Shown here: positions 6,406-12,760 of the stretch, in pieces
Numbering within the stretch: the stretch's first letter is position 1
Layout: each line of letters begins with the position of its first letter
NCBI GenBank assembly: GCA_021823555.1
Contig: JAKANW010000021.1
Location: 1 to 13,773 of the forward strand
Direction: 5' to 3'
Length of the DNA stretch: 13,773 nucleotides
From: Chloroflexota bacterium
Lineage (GTDB): Bacteria > Chloroflexota > Anaerolineae > Anaerolineales > Villigracilaceae
Notes under the pieces: model-generated
The model's database searches: none
Told to the model about the DNA's origin: nothing
Seen by the model: the letters and a program-made list of their open reading frames with translations, nothing else
Translations under genes and position numbers: made by a program

Positions 6406-6750
6406 CTGAATACACTCGACCTTGCCCGCGAAATCGTCAATGCCCTGGAAGAGAAAAAGGGCGAAGACATTGTGCTCCTTGATCTCAAGGAGATTGTTTC
6501 ATTTACAGACTACTTCGTCTTCTGCACCGGCACCAGCGACCGTATGTTGGACGCCTTGGCCGACGCAGTGCTGGAAGACATGCGTAAGAAGCATAAGAAA
6601 AAAGGGAAAAAAGAGGGGTTGGCGCGCGATGGCTGGGTGGTTGTGGATTACGGTGACGTGGTCGTTCACCTCTTCTCGCCGGACCAGCGCGATTATTATC
6701 AATTGGAAGAATTGTGGGAAGAAGGAAAAATACTACTGCGCGTCCAGTAG
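6406..6750 (+). CDS. rsfS: Ribosome silencing factor RsfS, probable CTG start
   Basis: RsfS binds ribosomal protein L14 and blocks joining of the ribosomal subunits when nutrients are scarce. From CTG 6406 the protein has 114 residues and starts NTLDLAREIVNALEEKKGED, the normal beginning of the family. Then come VLLDLKEIVSFTDYFVFCTG, a basic insert (KKHKKKGKK) and the core GWVVVDYGDVVVHLF with QRDYYQLEELW. The first conventional start codon, GTG 6472, would remove 22 residues, including the first helix and strand. The frame is closed just upstream by TGA 6400-6402, so a CTG start with GAGGTG in front is the best reading; a single-base change from ATG is the alternative. In many genomes rsfS lies next to nadD. 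Here it follows thpR and faces ndk. Confidence 0.9.
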   Translation: MNTLDLAREIVNALEEKKGEDIVLLDLKEIVSFTDYFVFCTGTSDRMLDALADAVLEDMRKKHKKKGKKEGLARDGWVVVDYGDVVVHLFSPDQRDYYQLEELWEEGKILLRVQ

Positions 6751-6779
6751 CTTTTAAAGAGCCCGTTATCCTAGTTTCC

Positions 6780-6801
6780 ATCACTGACGTTAAGTGATTT
6801 T
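6780..6801 (+). terminator. Weak hairpin with short T-run after rsfS
   Basis: Arms ATCACT (6780-6785) and AGTGAT (6793-6798) with a 7-base loop, ending in TTTT. The stem is only 6 bp, so this is a weak candidate. Confidence 0.3.
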
Positions 6802-6815
6802 CCACAACAAATGTA

Positions 6816-6854
6816 AACGTCCCGTGGGCCATCCGATCAAGCCCACGGGACGTT
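6816..6854. terminator. Long hairpin between convergent rsfS and ndk
   Basis: A perfect 14-bp stem, AACGTCCCGTGGGC (6816-6829) with GCCCACGGGACGTT (6841-6854), around an 11-base loop. Neither strand has a proper T-tract after it. The position between two convergent genes makes a bidirectional termination or RNA-end-protecting role likely. Confidence 0.65.
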
Positions 6855-6875
6855 ATGATTCGCGCAATGTTGTTC

Positions 6876-7328
6876 TTACTTCTCAAAAATCCACTTGTCG
6901 TTCTCACGCGCCCAATTCACCAGTTCTTCCTTCTTGAACCATAAGGCCACTTCCTTCTCGCCGTTCTCAGCGGAGTCGGAAGCGTGGGTCAGGTTGCGGC
7001 CAACTTCGAGGGCGAAGTCGTGGCGCAGGGTACCGGGAGCCGCCTCGGTCGGGCGGGTGGCGCCCATCGTCTGACGGACAGCCGCCACCGCGGCCGGCCC
7101 TTCCCAGACCATGGCCATCACCGGCGCGGATGTGATATATGAAATCAGGCCATCATAAAACGGCTTGCCCTTGTGAATGGCGTAATGAGTCTCAGCCAGT
7201 TGCTTGCTGACCTGCATAAACTTAGCCGCCGCCAGGCGCAGACCGCGGCGTTCCAGCCGGGCGATCACTTCACCGATCAGACTACGTTGCACGCCATCGG
7301 GTTTGACTAATACGAGCGTTCGTTCCAC
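6876..7328 (-). CDS. ndk: Nucleoside diphosphate kinase
   Basis: Transfers the terminal phosphate of nucleoside triphosphates to diphosphates through a phospho-histidine, balancing NTP and dNTP pools. From GTG 7328 the protein has 150 residues and begins VERTLVLVKPDGVQR, the family N-terminus. The active-site histidine is His115 in RNLTHASDS (NxxHxSDS), with MGATRPTEAAPGTLR before it and the usual C-terminal W-x-x-E. An in-frame upstream start at 7349 is rejected because GGAGGA sits 5 bases before the GTG. The gene follows the TPR gene by 57 bases, with a hairpin in between that may separate or attenuate the two. Confidence 0.96.
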   Translation of the reverse strand: MERTLVLVKPDGVQRSLIGEVIARLERRGLRLAAAKFMQVSKQLAETHYAIHKGKPFYDGLISYITSAPVMAMVWEGPAAVAAVRQTMGATRPTEAAPGTLRHDFALEVGRNLTHASDSAENGEKEVALWFKKEELVNWARENDKWIFEK

Positions 7329-7333
7329 AGAAT

Positions 7334-7339
7334 TCCTCC
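7334..7339 (-). promoter_or_regulatory. Strong Shine-Dalgarno site deciding the GTG start of ndk
   Basis: GGAGGA on the minus strand, 5 bases before GTG 7328. It excludes the seven-residue longer reading from 7349. Confidence 0.75.
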
Positions 7340-7353
7340 AGAGAATCAAAATT

Positions 7354-7379
7354 GTAGGGCGGCTGGGTAGTCGCCCTAC
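7354..7379 (-). terminator. Hairpin between the TPR gene and ndk
   Basis: An 8-bp perfect stem, GTAGGGCG (7354-7361 on plus) with CGCCCTAC (7372-7379), around a 10-base loop. Read on the minus strand it is followed by AATTTTGATT, a poor T-tract, so it may be a partial terminator letting some transcript into ndk. Read on plus it would have TTTTT, but no plus-strand gene needs it. Confidence 0.45.
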
Positions 7380-7385
7380 GGCTTT

Positions 7386-10160
7386 TTATCGTAACAGTTC
7401 TTCCGCCTTGGTGTAGGCGTCGAGCGCCTCCTGCAAGCGGTTGGTACGCATATACGCGTCACCGAGCGCCTGCCAAATGCTCACCTCCACCGGATAACGA
7501 TACAGTGCATCGCGCAGGTTCTGGATGATCTCCTCCAGCCAACGGCCTTTCTTGATCAACCTGTCAAAATGCTCAAGCGCGGCGGGGATATCGCCACGGC
7601 TCATCTCGGTCTGGGCAGCAGCCAAGGCGGGATCCACTACAGGTGTAAGCATGCCGGTCTGGCGCGGACGTGTTATAGGTTTTGCGGGTGCAGGACGAGC
7701 CTCGCGAACAAGGGCTTTCTTCGCTGCGGGCGCCGGGCGCGGCGGTGCAACATACCTGGCAGGAGACTCAGGTTCTAGTTCCGGCTCAGGGACAGGCTTC
7801 ATCTCAGGTTCTGGTGGTTCAGGCTCAAATTTAAATTGAGGTTGAGGCTCAGGCTCAGGTTCAAATTTCAATTCAGGCTCGGGTTGAGACTCAACAGGAT
7901 GCCAGTCGGTCGGCGCGGTCGGTTCGGGTTGAGCCGGAGCTTCGGCTTCAACCTTCAACCAATCCGGTAATTCTTCGCTTGTCGAAGCTTGTGCAGGCGG
8001 GGCTTCTTTTTCCAAACCTTTCAGCCATGAAGGCAGGTCGGTCGCCTCGGCCGGGGCTTCTGCCTGCATTGGGGAAACCGGTTCTTCTTCTACCGGCTTG
8101 GAAGTCTTTTCCGCCTCATCCAGGCTGCTCAACCAATTGGCCAGTTCATCGGTGGAAGCAGGCGCCTGTTCTGCCTGAAAAGTTTCTTCCTGAAAGGAAG
8201 TTTCTTTTCCGGCCAGGTCCCGCAGCCACATGCCGGTCTCATCCATTGAGGGTGCAGACGGTTCGAGAGTCTGTGGGACAGGTTCAACAGGTTTCGGTTC
8301 GGCTGGGGCAGTTGGCTCAGACACACCCAGTTCGCTCGCCTGCCTGACCCACTCAGGCGGTTGCTCGCTCCGTGCATTCGGATCAGTGACCAATTCTTCG
8401 GCTTTGGCGCCGTGTTTGGCAGCCAGACTTTCCAGCCAGGCCACAGCATCATCCTGTTCCTTGGTAGTGGTTCCAAGCGTCTCCACCGAGGGGGATGGAG
8501 CAGAAACTGGAGGTGCGGGTGGTTCCGGTTTCTGGGCAACCGGTTCAACTGGCTTGGACTCGGCAGGAACGGCCGGTTGGGATGTCGCGCCCAATTCGCT
8601 GGCCTGCTTCACCCATTCAGGCGGCTTCTCGCTGCGAGCATTGGGATCGGTGACCAGTTCTTCGGACTTGGCGCCATGCTTGGCAGCCAGGCTTTCCAGC
8701 CAGGCTACGGCATCCTCCTGTTCCTTGGCCGTTGTGCCAAGCTTATCTACAGAAGCAGGAGTTGAAACAGGAGCAGGTTCGGCAGGAGCCGCCTCTGGGG
8801 TAGATTTAATCCAGTCGGGCAGGGACGCATCTTGCGGCGAGACCGCCGGAGCGGCTACTCCGGTATCATCTGAACCCCGCAACCAGTCAGGAATATCATT
8901 AGATGCCGCGCCTGCGGCACCCGCAGTTGTAATCTTGCTCAAACCACCCAACCAATCGGGCACGTCACTTGACCCGGCAGGCTGCTGAACTGATTGGGAG
9001 TCGTCCAGGCTGCGCAGCCAATCAGGGATATCGGCAGAGGTAGATTTGGATGCAGGCTCTGCGGGAACAGGGGCTGCAGACTCGGAGGGTTCGGCAGGGG
9101 CCATGGCCTTCAGCCAATCGGGCATCTCGCCCTCGGCCAAAGGAGGCTCCGCATCAGGTCCGGCTGCAACGGAAGGAGGTTGTTCGGCCGCACCGCTGGA
9201 TTCTGTCCAACCGGCTTGGCGGAGAAAATCGGGGATGTCGGCGTCGCCTTTTGAAACGGGAGCAGGCTTCTCTTCCTGGGGCGAAGCGAAGAGATCTGAT
9301 TTCAACCAGTCCGGCTCCTGGCTCGTCGCTTGAGTCCCAAGACTGATGCTGGATGCGCTCCAATCCGGAGACAACTGCACATCCTGACCTTTGTACTCAA
9401 GCCGTTCCAGGTTGACGGCAGCGTCCGACACATCAGCAGAACGGAAAACAGAACCTTGCGCAAAGGTGGAATACGGGTCAAGTTCATTGACGCGGTGGCG
9501 ATAGACCTGGGTGGTCTCCACACTCTCGCTGGTCTGTAGAAGTTCGACCATGATACGGTTGGCATCGAAGGAATAAGGGTAGCGTTTGAGCAGTTGCGAG
9601 CAGACGTCAGACGCGTCAGCCTTTTGACCGGCATGGAAATAAGCCCGCGCCAGGAGCGTCTTCATATCGTCGCGTTGTGGGTCCTGGCCCAGGACGGCTT
9701 TGATCTCTGAGATGGCTTGCGGGTAGAGTTCGCCTTGCACATACATGTGAGCTAACGCCCCGCGCGTCATGCGGATCTTGGGCGGCTCCACACCGTCCCG
9801 ACGACCAAACAAGCGCTGCAATTCACCCTGAATGGCGGCATTGGATGGCTGCGACTCGAAAGCGCGCTCCATGTGCCAGATGGCCTCGTCAAGCTTGGCC
9901 TGGTCATCGCGGATGATGCTCATGCCAACGTGGGCCACGAAATCATCCGGCACAGCCATCAGGACGCGCGAGAAAATATCTACAGCTTCATCATATCGCT
10001 TGGCTTCCAGATAGGCCTTACCCAACAAACGATAGGTATCGAGATGCTTGGAGAAGGTCTGCAGGATGTGACGGCAATGGGCAATTGCCTCATCCAGGCG
10101 ATTCTGGTCAATGAGGCTTTCAATATCCCGGTTGTAAATTCTCAAAGAAACTTTAGCCAT
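7386..10160 (-). CDS. Large TPR protein with a repeated 'PDWL' motif linker
   Basis: The 924 residues form three parts. Residues 8 to about 210 are tetratricopeptide repeats (for example LDTYRLLGKAYLEAKRYDEA near 40-59 and LLARAYFHAGQKADASDVC near 169-187), protein-binding helical hairpins. Residues about 265-755 are low-complexity Pro/Ala/Glu/Ser sequence carrying about 15 short tryptophan motifs of the type (D/E)(I/L/V)PDWL(K/R), at roughly 283, 309, 347, 378, 400, 423, 448, 486, 514, 574, 602, 645, 675, 710 and 732. Two copies of a 51-residue unit lie within this part. Residues 756-800 are almost entirely Pro/Glu/Lys/Phe, and about 840-924 form one or two more TPRs. No signal peptide or membrane helix is seen, so it is cytosolic. 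I infer a scaffold whose linker displays many copies of one binding peptide. AGGAG lies 7 bases before ATG 10160. No catalytic domain is recognised. Confidence 0.85.
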   Translation of the reverse strand: MAKVSLRIYNRDIESLIDQNRLDEAIAHCRHILQTFSKHLDTYRLLGKAYLEAKRYDEAVDIFSRVLMAVPDDFVAHVGMSIIRDDQAKLDEAIWHMERAFESQPSNAAIQGELQRLFGRRDGVEPPKIRMTRGALAHMYVQGELYPQAISEIKAVLGQDPQRDDMKTLLARAYFHAGQKADASDVCSQLLKRYPYSFDANRIMVELLQTSESVETTQVYRHRVNELDPYSTFAQGSVFRSADVSDAAVNLERLEYKGQDVQLSPDWSASSISLGTQATSQEPDWLKSDLFASPQEEKPAPVSKGDADIPDFLRQAGWTESSGAAEQPPSVAAGPDAEPPLAEGEMPDWLKAMAPAEPSESAAPVPAEPASKSTSADIPDWLRSLDDSQSVQQPAGSSDVPDWLGGLSKITTAGAAGAASNDIPDWLRGSDDTGVAAPAVSPQDASLPDWIKSTPEAAPAEPAPVSTPASVDKLGTTAKEQEDAVAWLESLAAKHGAKSEELVTDPNARSEKPPEWVKQASELGATSQPAVPAESKPVEPVAQKPEPPAPPVSAPSPSVETLGTTTKEQDDAVAWLESLAAKHGAKAEELVTDPNARSEQPPEWVRQASELGVSEPTAPAEPKPVEPVPQTLEPSAPSMDETGMWLRDLAGKETSFQEETFQAEQAPASTDELANWLSSLDEAEKTSKPVEEEPVSPMQAEAPAEATDLPSWLKGLEKEAPPAQASTSEELPDWLKVEAEAPAQPEPTAPTDWHPVESQPEPELKFEPEPEPQPQFKFEPEPPEPEMKPVPEPELEPESPARYVAPPRPAPAAKKALVREARPAPAKPITRPRQTGMLTPVVDPALAAAQTEMSRGDIPAALEHFDRLIKKGRWLEEIIQNLRDALYRYPVEVSIWQALGDAYMRTNRLQEALDAYTKAEELLR
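8325..8477 (-). repeat. Internal repeat unit, copy 2
   Basis: Codes for residues 562-612 of the TPR protein, beginning LGTTTKEQDDAVAWLESLAA and ending PPEWVRQASELG. It differs from copy 1 at only a few residues. The two copies are 264 bases (88 codons) apart, so the duplicated unit probably includes the Pro-rich spacer. Confidence 0.9.
8589..8741 (-). repeat. Internal repeat unit, copy 1
   Basis: Codes for residues 474-524 of the TPR protein, beginning LGTTAKEQEDAVAWLESLAA and ending PPEWVKQASELG. It includes two tryptophan motifs (VAWLESL and PPEWVK). The protein-level match to copy 2 is near-identical while third codon positions have drifted, so the repeat is under selection rather than brand new. 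Confidence 0.9.
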
Positions 10161-10176
10161 GCCTACGCTCCTGAAA

Positions 10177-10190
10177 ACTGCATTTGCAGT
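10177..10190. repeat. Short inverted repeat in the leader of the TPR gene
   Basis: ACTGCA-TT-TGCAGT, 6-base arms. It lies between the proposed -10 box and the AGGAG ribosome site (10168-10172), just downstream of the expected transcription start, where an operator or a leader hairpin could act. Confidence 0.4.
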
Positions 10191-10199
10191 GGTATGGTA

Positions 10200-10228
10200 A
10201 GTATGCCCGATTCTTAATAAATATGCAA
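10200..10228 (-). promoter_or_regulatory. Candidate promoter of the TPR gene
   Basis: On the minus strand TTGCAT (10228-10223), a 17-base spacer and CATACT (10205-10200). Each hexamer matches the consensus only in part. The rest of the 153-base gap between pdp and the TPR gene shows no gene or other structure that I can support. Confidence 0.35.
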
Positions 10229-10313
10229 GGCTAACGGCTCGGCAATTTGCAAATCCGGCGTTATCACCGATGTTAAGACCGTCCAGCAGGATGGCGCCAA
10301 AGGTAAGCGTGAG

Positions 10314-11609
10314 TTAATCATAGAAAAGCGGAAGAGGAGGGACAGGAACCTCACTGATAACGTGAGCGGCAGCGACTCTTTTCCGGACCTCAGCCTGGGC
10401 CGCGGCGCCATTGGCGTGGATCGTGAAGAGAGGCTGGCCTGCTTCGATCCGGTCCCCCACCTTATGATGGATCAGCAATCCAACGGCGTGATCCACGGGG
10501 TCGCCTTTTTGGGCGCGCCCGGCGCCGATCGAGACGGCAGCTTCACCGATTTCGCGGGCGTGGACCTGCTTGATCCAGCCGCTTTTCGGCGCGGGAACAA
10601 CCTCCACGATTTCCGCTTTTGGCAGTTTTTCGGGGTCGTCCACATACGAAACGTCACCGCCCTGGGCCATGACCAACTGGCGGAATTTCTCGAAGGCACG
10701 TCCATTGGCGATGGCTTTCTCGGCCATGCGGCGGCCAGCCGCCAGGTCTTTGGCCTTCCTGCCAAGCACGAGCATCTCGGCGCTCATGTGCAGGCCGTGT
10801 TCGCGGAAATCCGCCGGGCCGCCGCCATGCAAAGCATCAATCGCTTCACGCAGTTCGAGGGCATTGCCCACGGTCTCGCCAAGCGGCTGGTTCATATCCG
10901 AAATCACGGCCACCACTTCGCGGCCTGCCAGCTTGCCGATGGTGATCATCGCCTCAGCTAGCTGACGGGCGTCATCCAGGGTTTGCATAAAGGCGCCATT
11001 GCCCATCTTCACATCCAACACGACCGCATGCGCGCCCCCGGCGATCTTTTTGCACATGATGGACGAAGCGATCAGCGGAATGGATGGGACAGTACCGGTC
11101 ACATCGCGCAGGGCATAGAGTTTGGCATCTGCAGGCGCCAAGTCTTTCGACTGGCCGGTCAGCACAACGCCAATTTTCTTTAATTGGTCTTCAAATTCAC
11201 GGGTCGAAAGATCAACTCGATACCCCGGAATGGATTCGAGTTTATCGAGCGTCCCGCCCGTGAATCCCAACCCGCGTCCAGACATCTTGCCCACAGGCAG
11301 CCCACAGGCCGCTACTGTCGGCAGCACGAACAATGATGTTTTGTCTCCCACCCCCCCGGTGGAATGCTTGTCCACGGCGATTTCAACAATGTCGGACAAA
11401 TCGAGCACTTCACCGCTTTGAGCCATGGCCAGCGTCAGGTCCTTGACCTCGCGCGGCGTCATGCCATTCAGCAGGACGGCCATCGCCCACGAAGAAACCT
11501 GGTAATCTGGAATGCGCCCATTGGTAAAACCTTTGACAAAGAAGCGGATCTCTTCACGGGTTAATTCACGTTTGTCGCGTTTTTTGATGATGATGTCTAC
11601 AGCGCGCAT
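10314..11609 (-). CDS. pdp: Pyrimidine-nucleoside phosphorylase
   Basis: Splits thymidine, uridine and deoxyuridine with phosphate into the base and (deoxy)ribose-1-phosphate; pyrimidine salvage. The 431 residues have the three expected parts: a small helical domain, an alpha/beta domain and a C-terminal domain with the hammerhead-like segment PKSGWIKQVHAREIG. Motifs are KHSTGGVGDKTS at 81-92 (phosphate site), KMSGRGLGFTGGTLDKLE at 108-125 (family signature) and the base-binding Arg168, Ser183 and Lys187 in ALRDV and IASSIMCKK. Lys108 just before MSGRG fits the broad-specificity PyNP type; E. coli DeoA has Met there (from memory). ATG 11609 has AAGGAG 8 bases upstream. A hairpin separates it from the S51-like gene, so it has its own promoter, with an inverted repeat in the spacer. 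Confidence 0.94.
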   Translation of the reverse strand: MRAVDIIIKKRDKRELTREEIRFFVKGFTNGRIPDYQVSSWAMAVLLNGMTPREVKDLTLAMAQSGEVLDLSDIVEIAVDKHSTGGVGDKTSLFVLPTVAACGLPVGKMSGRGLGFTGGTLDKLESIPGYRVDLSTREFEDQLKKIGVVLTGQSKDLAPADAKLYALRDVTGTVPSIPLIASSIMCKKIAGGAHAVVLDVKMGNGAFMQTLDDARQLAEAMITIGKLAGREVVAVISDMNQPLGETVGNALELREAIDALHGGGPADFREHGLHMSAEMLVLGRKAKDLAAGRRMAEKAIANGRAFEKFRQLVMAQGGDVSYVDDPEKLPKAEIVEVVPAPKSGWIKQVHAREIGEAAVSIGAGRAQKGDPVDHAVGLLIHHKVGDRIEAGQPLFTIHANGAAAQAEVRKRVAAAHVISEVPVPPLPLFYD

Positions 11610-11641
11610 GAAAGGGACTCCTTGTGAAATCTAGCGTGTGT

Positions 11642-11670
11642 ATTTTATCGCATTTTGTCGGACAAATTAA
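11642..11670 (-). promoter_or_regulatory. Candidate pdp promoter with an operator-like inverted repeat
   Basis: On the minus strand TAAAAT (11647-11642) may be the -10, with TTAATT (11670-11665) 17 bases upstream as a poor -35. The spacer contains a 13-base inverted repeat TTTGTC-G-GACAAA (11654-11666), placed as a repressor site would be. No regulator gene is near. Confidence 0.4.
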
Positions 11671-11673
11671 ATT

Positions 11674-11701
11674 TTCAGCGGAGGCGCTTGCCTCCGCTGA
11701 A
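11674..11701 (-). terminator. Intrinsic terminator of the udgB-prx-S51 operon
   Basis: A 12-bp perfect stem, TTCAGCGGAGGC (11674-11685) with GCCTCCGCTGAA (11690-11701), and a 4-base loop, 5 bases after the S51-like stop codon. On the minus strand it is followed by the T-rich AATTTAATTT. Confidence 0.8.
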
Positions 11702-11706
11702 GAAAA

Positions 11707-12756
11707 CTACGATTTCACCAGGCTTTGCCCATCTTTCGTATCTTGAACCGTCCAACCCAACCCGGCGATCTGATCGCGCAAACGGTCAGATTCGGCAAAA
11801 TCCTTACGGGCGCGGGCCGCGGCGCGTTGCTCGGCCAAGGCCAATACTTCGGCTGGCGGCGAATCCGCATCCGCTGCCAGCTTGGGCGTTTGGTTCACCA
11901 TCCCCCAGGCTTGTGCGGAAAGCCCGCTTTCCAGCGGTTGGGGCAGGCGAAATTCGCCCAGCTCACTCAAGGGGAATCTTTTGCCGGAAGGGAAAATCTC
12001 AGGGTCGCATTCGCGGACAATCGAGATGCTGCTCACGCCACTGACCTCACAATTGCCGTTTTCAAAATCAAAGATGACGCCGGTGTGCTCATCCAGTCCG
12101 AGGGTCGTGCTCCCCGGCGGCAATAGATCGCACCATTGGGCAAAACGATCCATGCCAATGAAGCAGCGACTGGTATCCAGGTCGGCGCCGCCTTCGGCAT
12201 TGTTCCAATGCGGAACGAAGGAGAGCGGCATACCATAATCCGCGAACAGGTTGAGGCCGGGCTTAATATGAACATCCTCGCCCGCCTTGTAGATCTCGTA
12301 AACGGGCAGGACCCAGGCGCCGATGGCAATCGTCGCAGCGGAGGCAAATACCAGCGCCGCGCCGAGGCGGTGACGGGCGCGGATCACATCCCACGCCAGC
12401 GTCCCAGTCAGTTGACGCGCGGCATAGGTCGGGCTGCCGGGGCCCATGAAGACCAAATCCGCCTGGAGAAGCGGCTTGAGGATTTCCGGGTTGTCAGGAC
12501 TGAATTCGGCGCCGCGCCTGCGGGCGTGGACTACGTCAATGACCGGCTTATAGTTTTGCAAACGCATCTTGAGAAATTCCGCCACGCGGCCGGCCACCTG
12601 TTCCGAGTTAAGCTCGAAACCGGCGGTGGTCTCCATTACTGCGATGCGCAGCGGCTGAGGCAGGCGGCGCGCCAATGTTTCAAAGATACGGCCGCCCGCC
12701 AGCGAAGTCTCGCCAGAGCCGAGGAAAGCAATCTGTCCGGGTGTGGATGGAGTCAT
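11707..12756 (-). CDS. S51/cyanophycinase-like protein fused to a CysRS-like C-terminal tail
   Basis: Residues 1 to about 250 look like the class I glutamine-amidotransferase-like fold of peptidase S51 and cyanophycinase: QIAFLGSGET at 8-17, ADLVFMGPGSPTYAARQL at 99-116, a nucleophile-elbow-like ALVFASAAT with Ser139, PHWNNAEGG with His183, and TLGLDEHTGVIFD at 218-230 (compare GIDExTA in S51). The usual GxSAGA elbow is changed to FASAAT, so activity is uncertain. Residues about 300-345 read LAEQRAAARARKDFAESDRL and then RDQI..LGW.VQDTKDG, the pattern of the helical C-terminal end of cysteinyl-tRNA synthetase (xxRxxARxxKDFxxADxxRD...DTxxG). The HIGH and KMSKS synthetase motifs are absent, so a CysRS label would be wrong. 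The start lies 4 bases after the peroxiredoxin stop without a ribosome site, so translation is probably coupled. The substrate is unknown. Confidence 0.75.
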   Translation of the reverse strand: MTPSTPGQIAFLGSGETSLAGGRIFETLARRLPQPLRIAVMETTAGFELNSEQVAGRVAEFLKMRLQNYKPVIDVVHARRRGAEFSPDNPEILKPLLQADLVFMGPGSPTYAARQLTGTLAWDVIRARHRLGAALVFASAATIAIGAWVLPVYEIYKAGEDVHIKPGLNLFADYGMPLSFVPHWNNAEGGADLDTSRCFIGMDRFAQWCDLLPPGSTTLGLDEHTGVIFDFENGNCEVSGVSSISIVRECDPEIFPSGKRFPLSELGEFRLPQPLESGLSAQAWGMVNQTPKLAADADSPPAEVLALAEQRAAARARKDFAESDRLRDQIAGLGWTVQDTKDGQSLVKS

Positions 12757-12760
12757 GCAG

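Noticed and set aside
8230..8988. Long plus-strand frame (252 codons) opposite the TPR gene
   Set aside because: It is the antisense of the repetitive Pro/Ala/Glu-rich linker. The protein is low-complexity, has no family features and no ribosome site that I can see.
10161..10313. A possible gene remnant in the gap between pdp and the TPR gene
   Set aside because: Short stretches translate plausibly in several frames, but none has a start, a ribosome site and recognisable sequence together. Only a weak promoter and a dyad are supported.
11707..12756. Annotation as cysteinyl-tRNA synthetase
   Set aside because: Only the last 50 or so residues resemble CysRS. HIGH and KMSKS motifs and the zinc site of the catalytic domain are missing.
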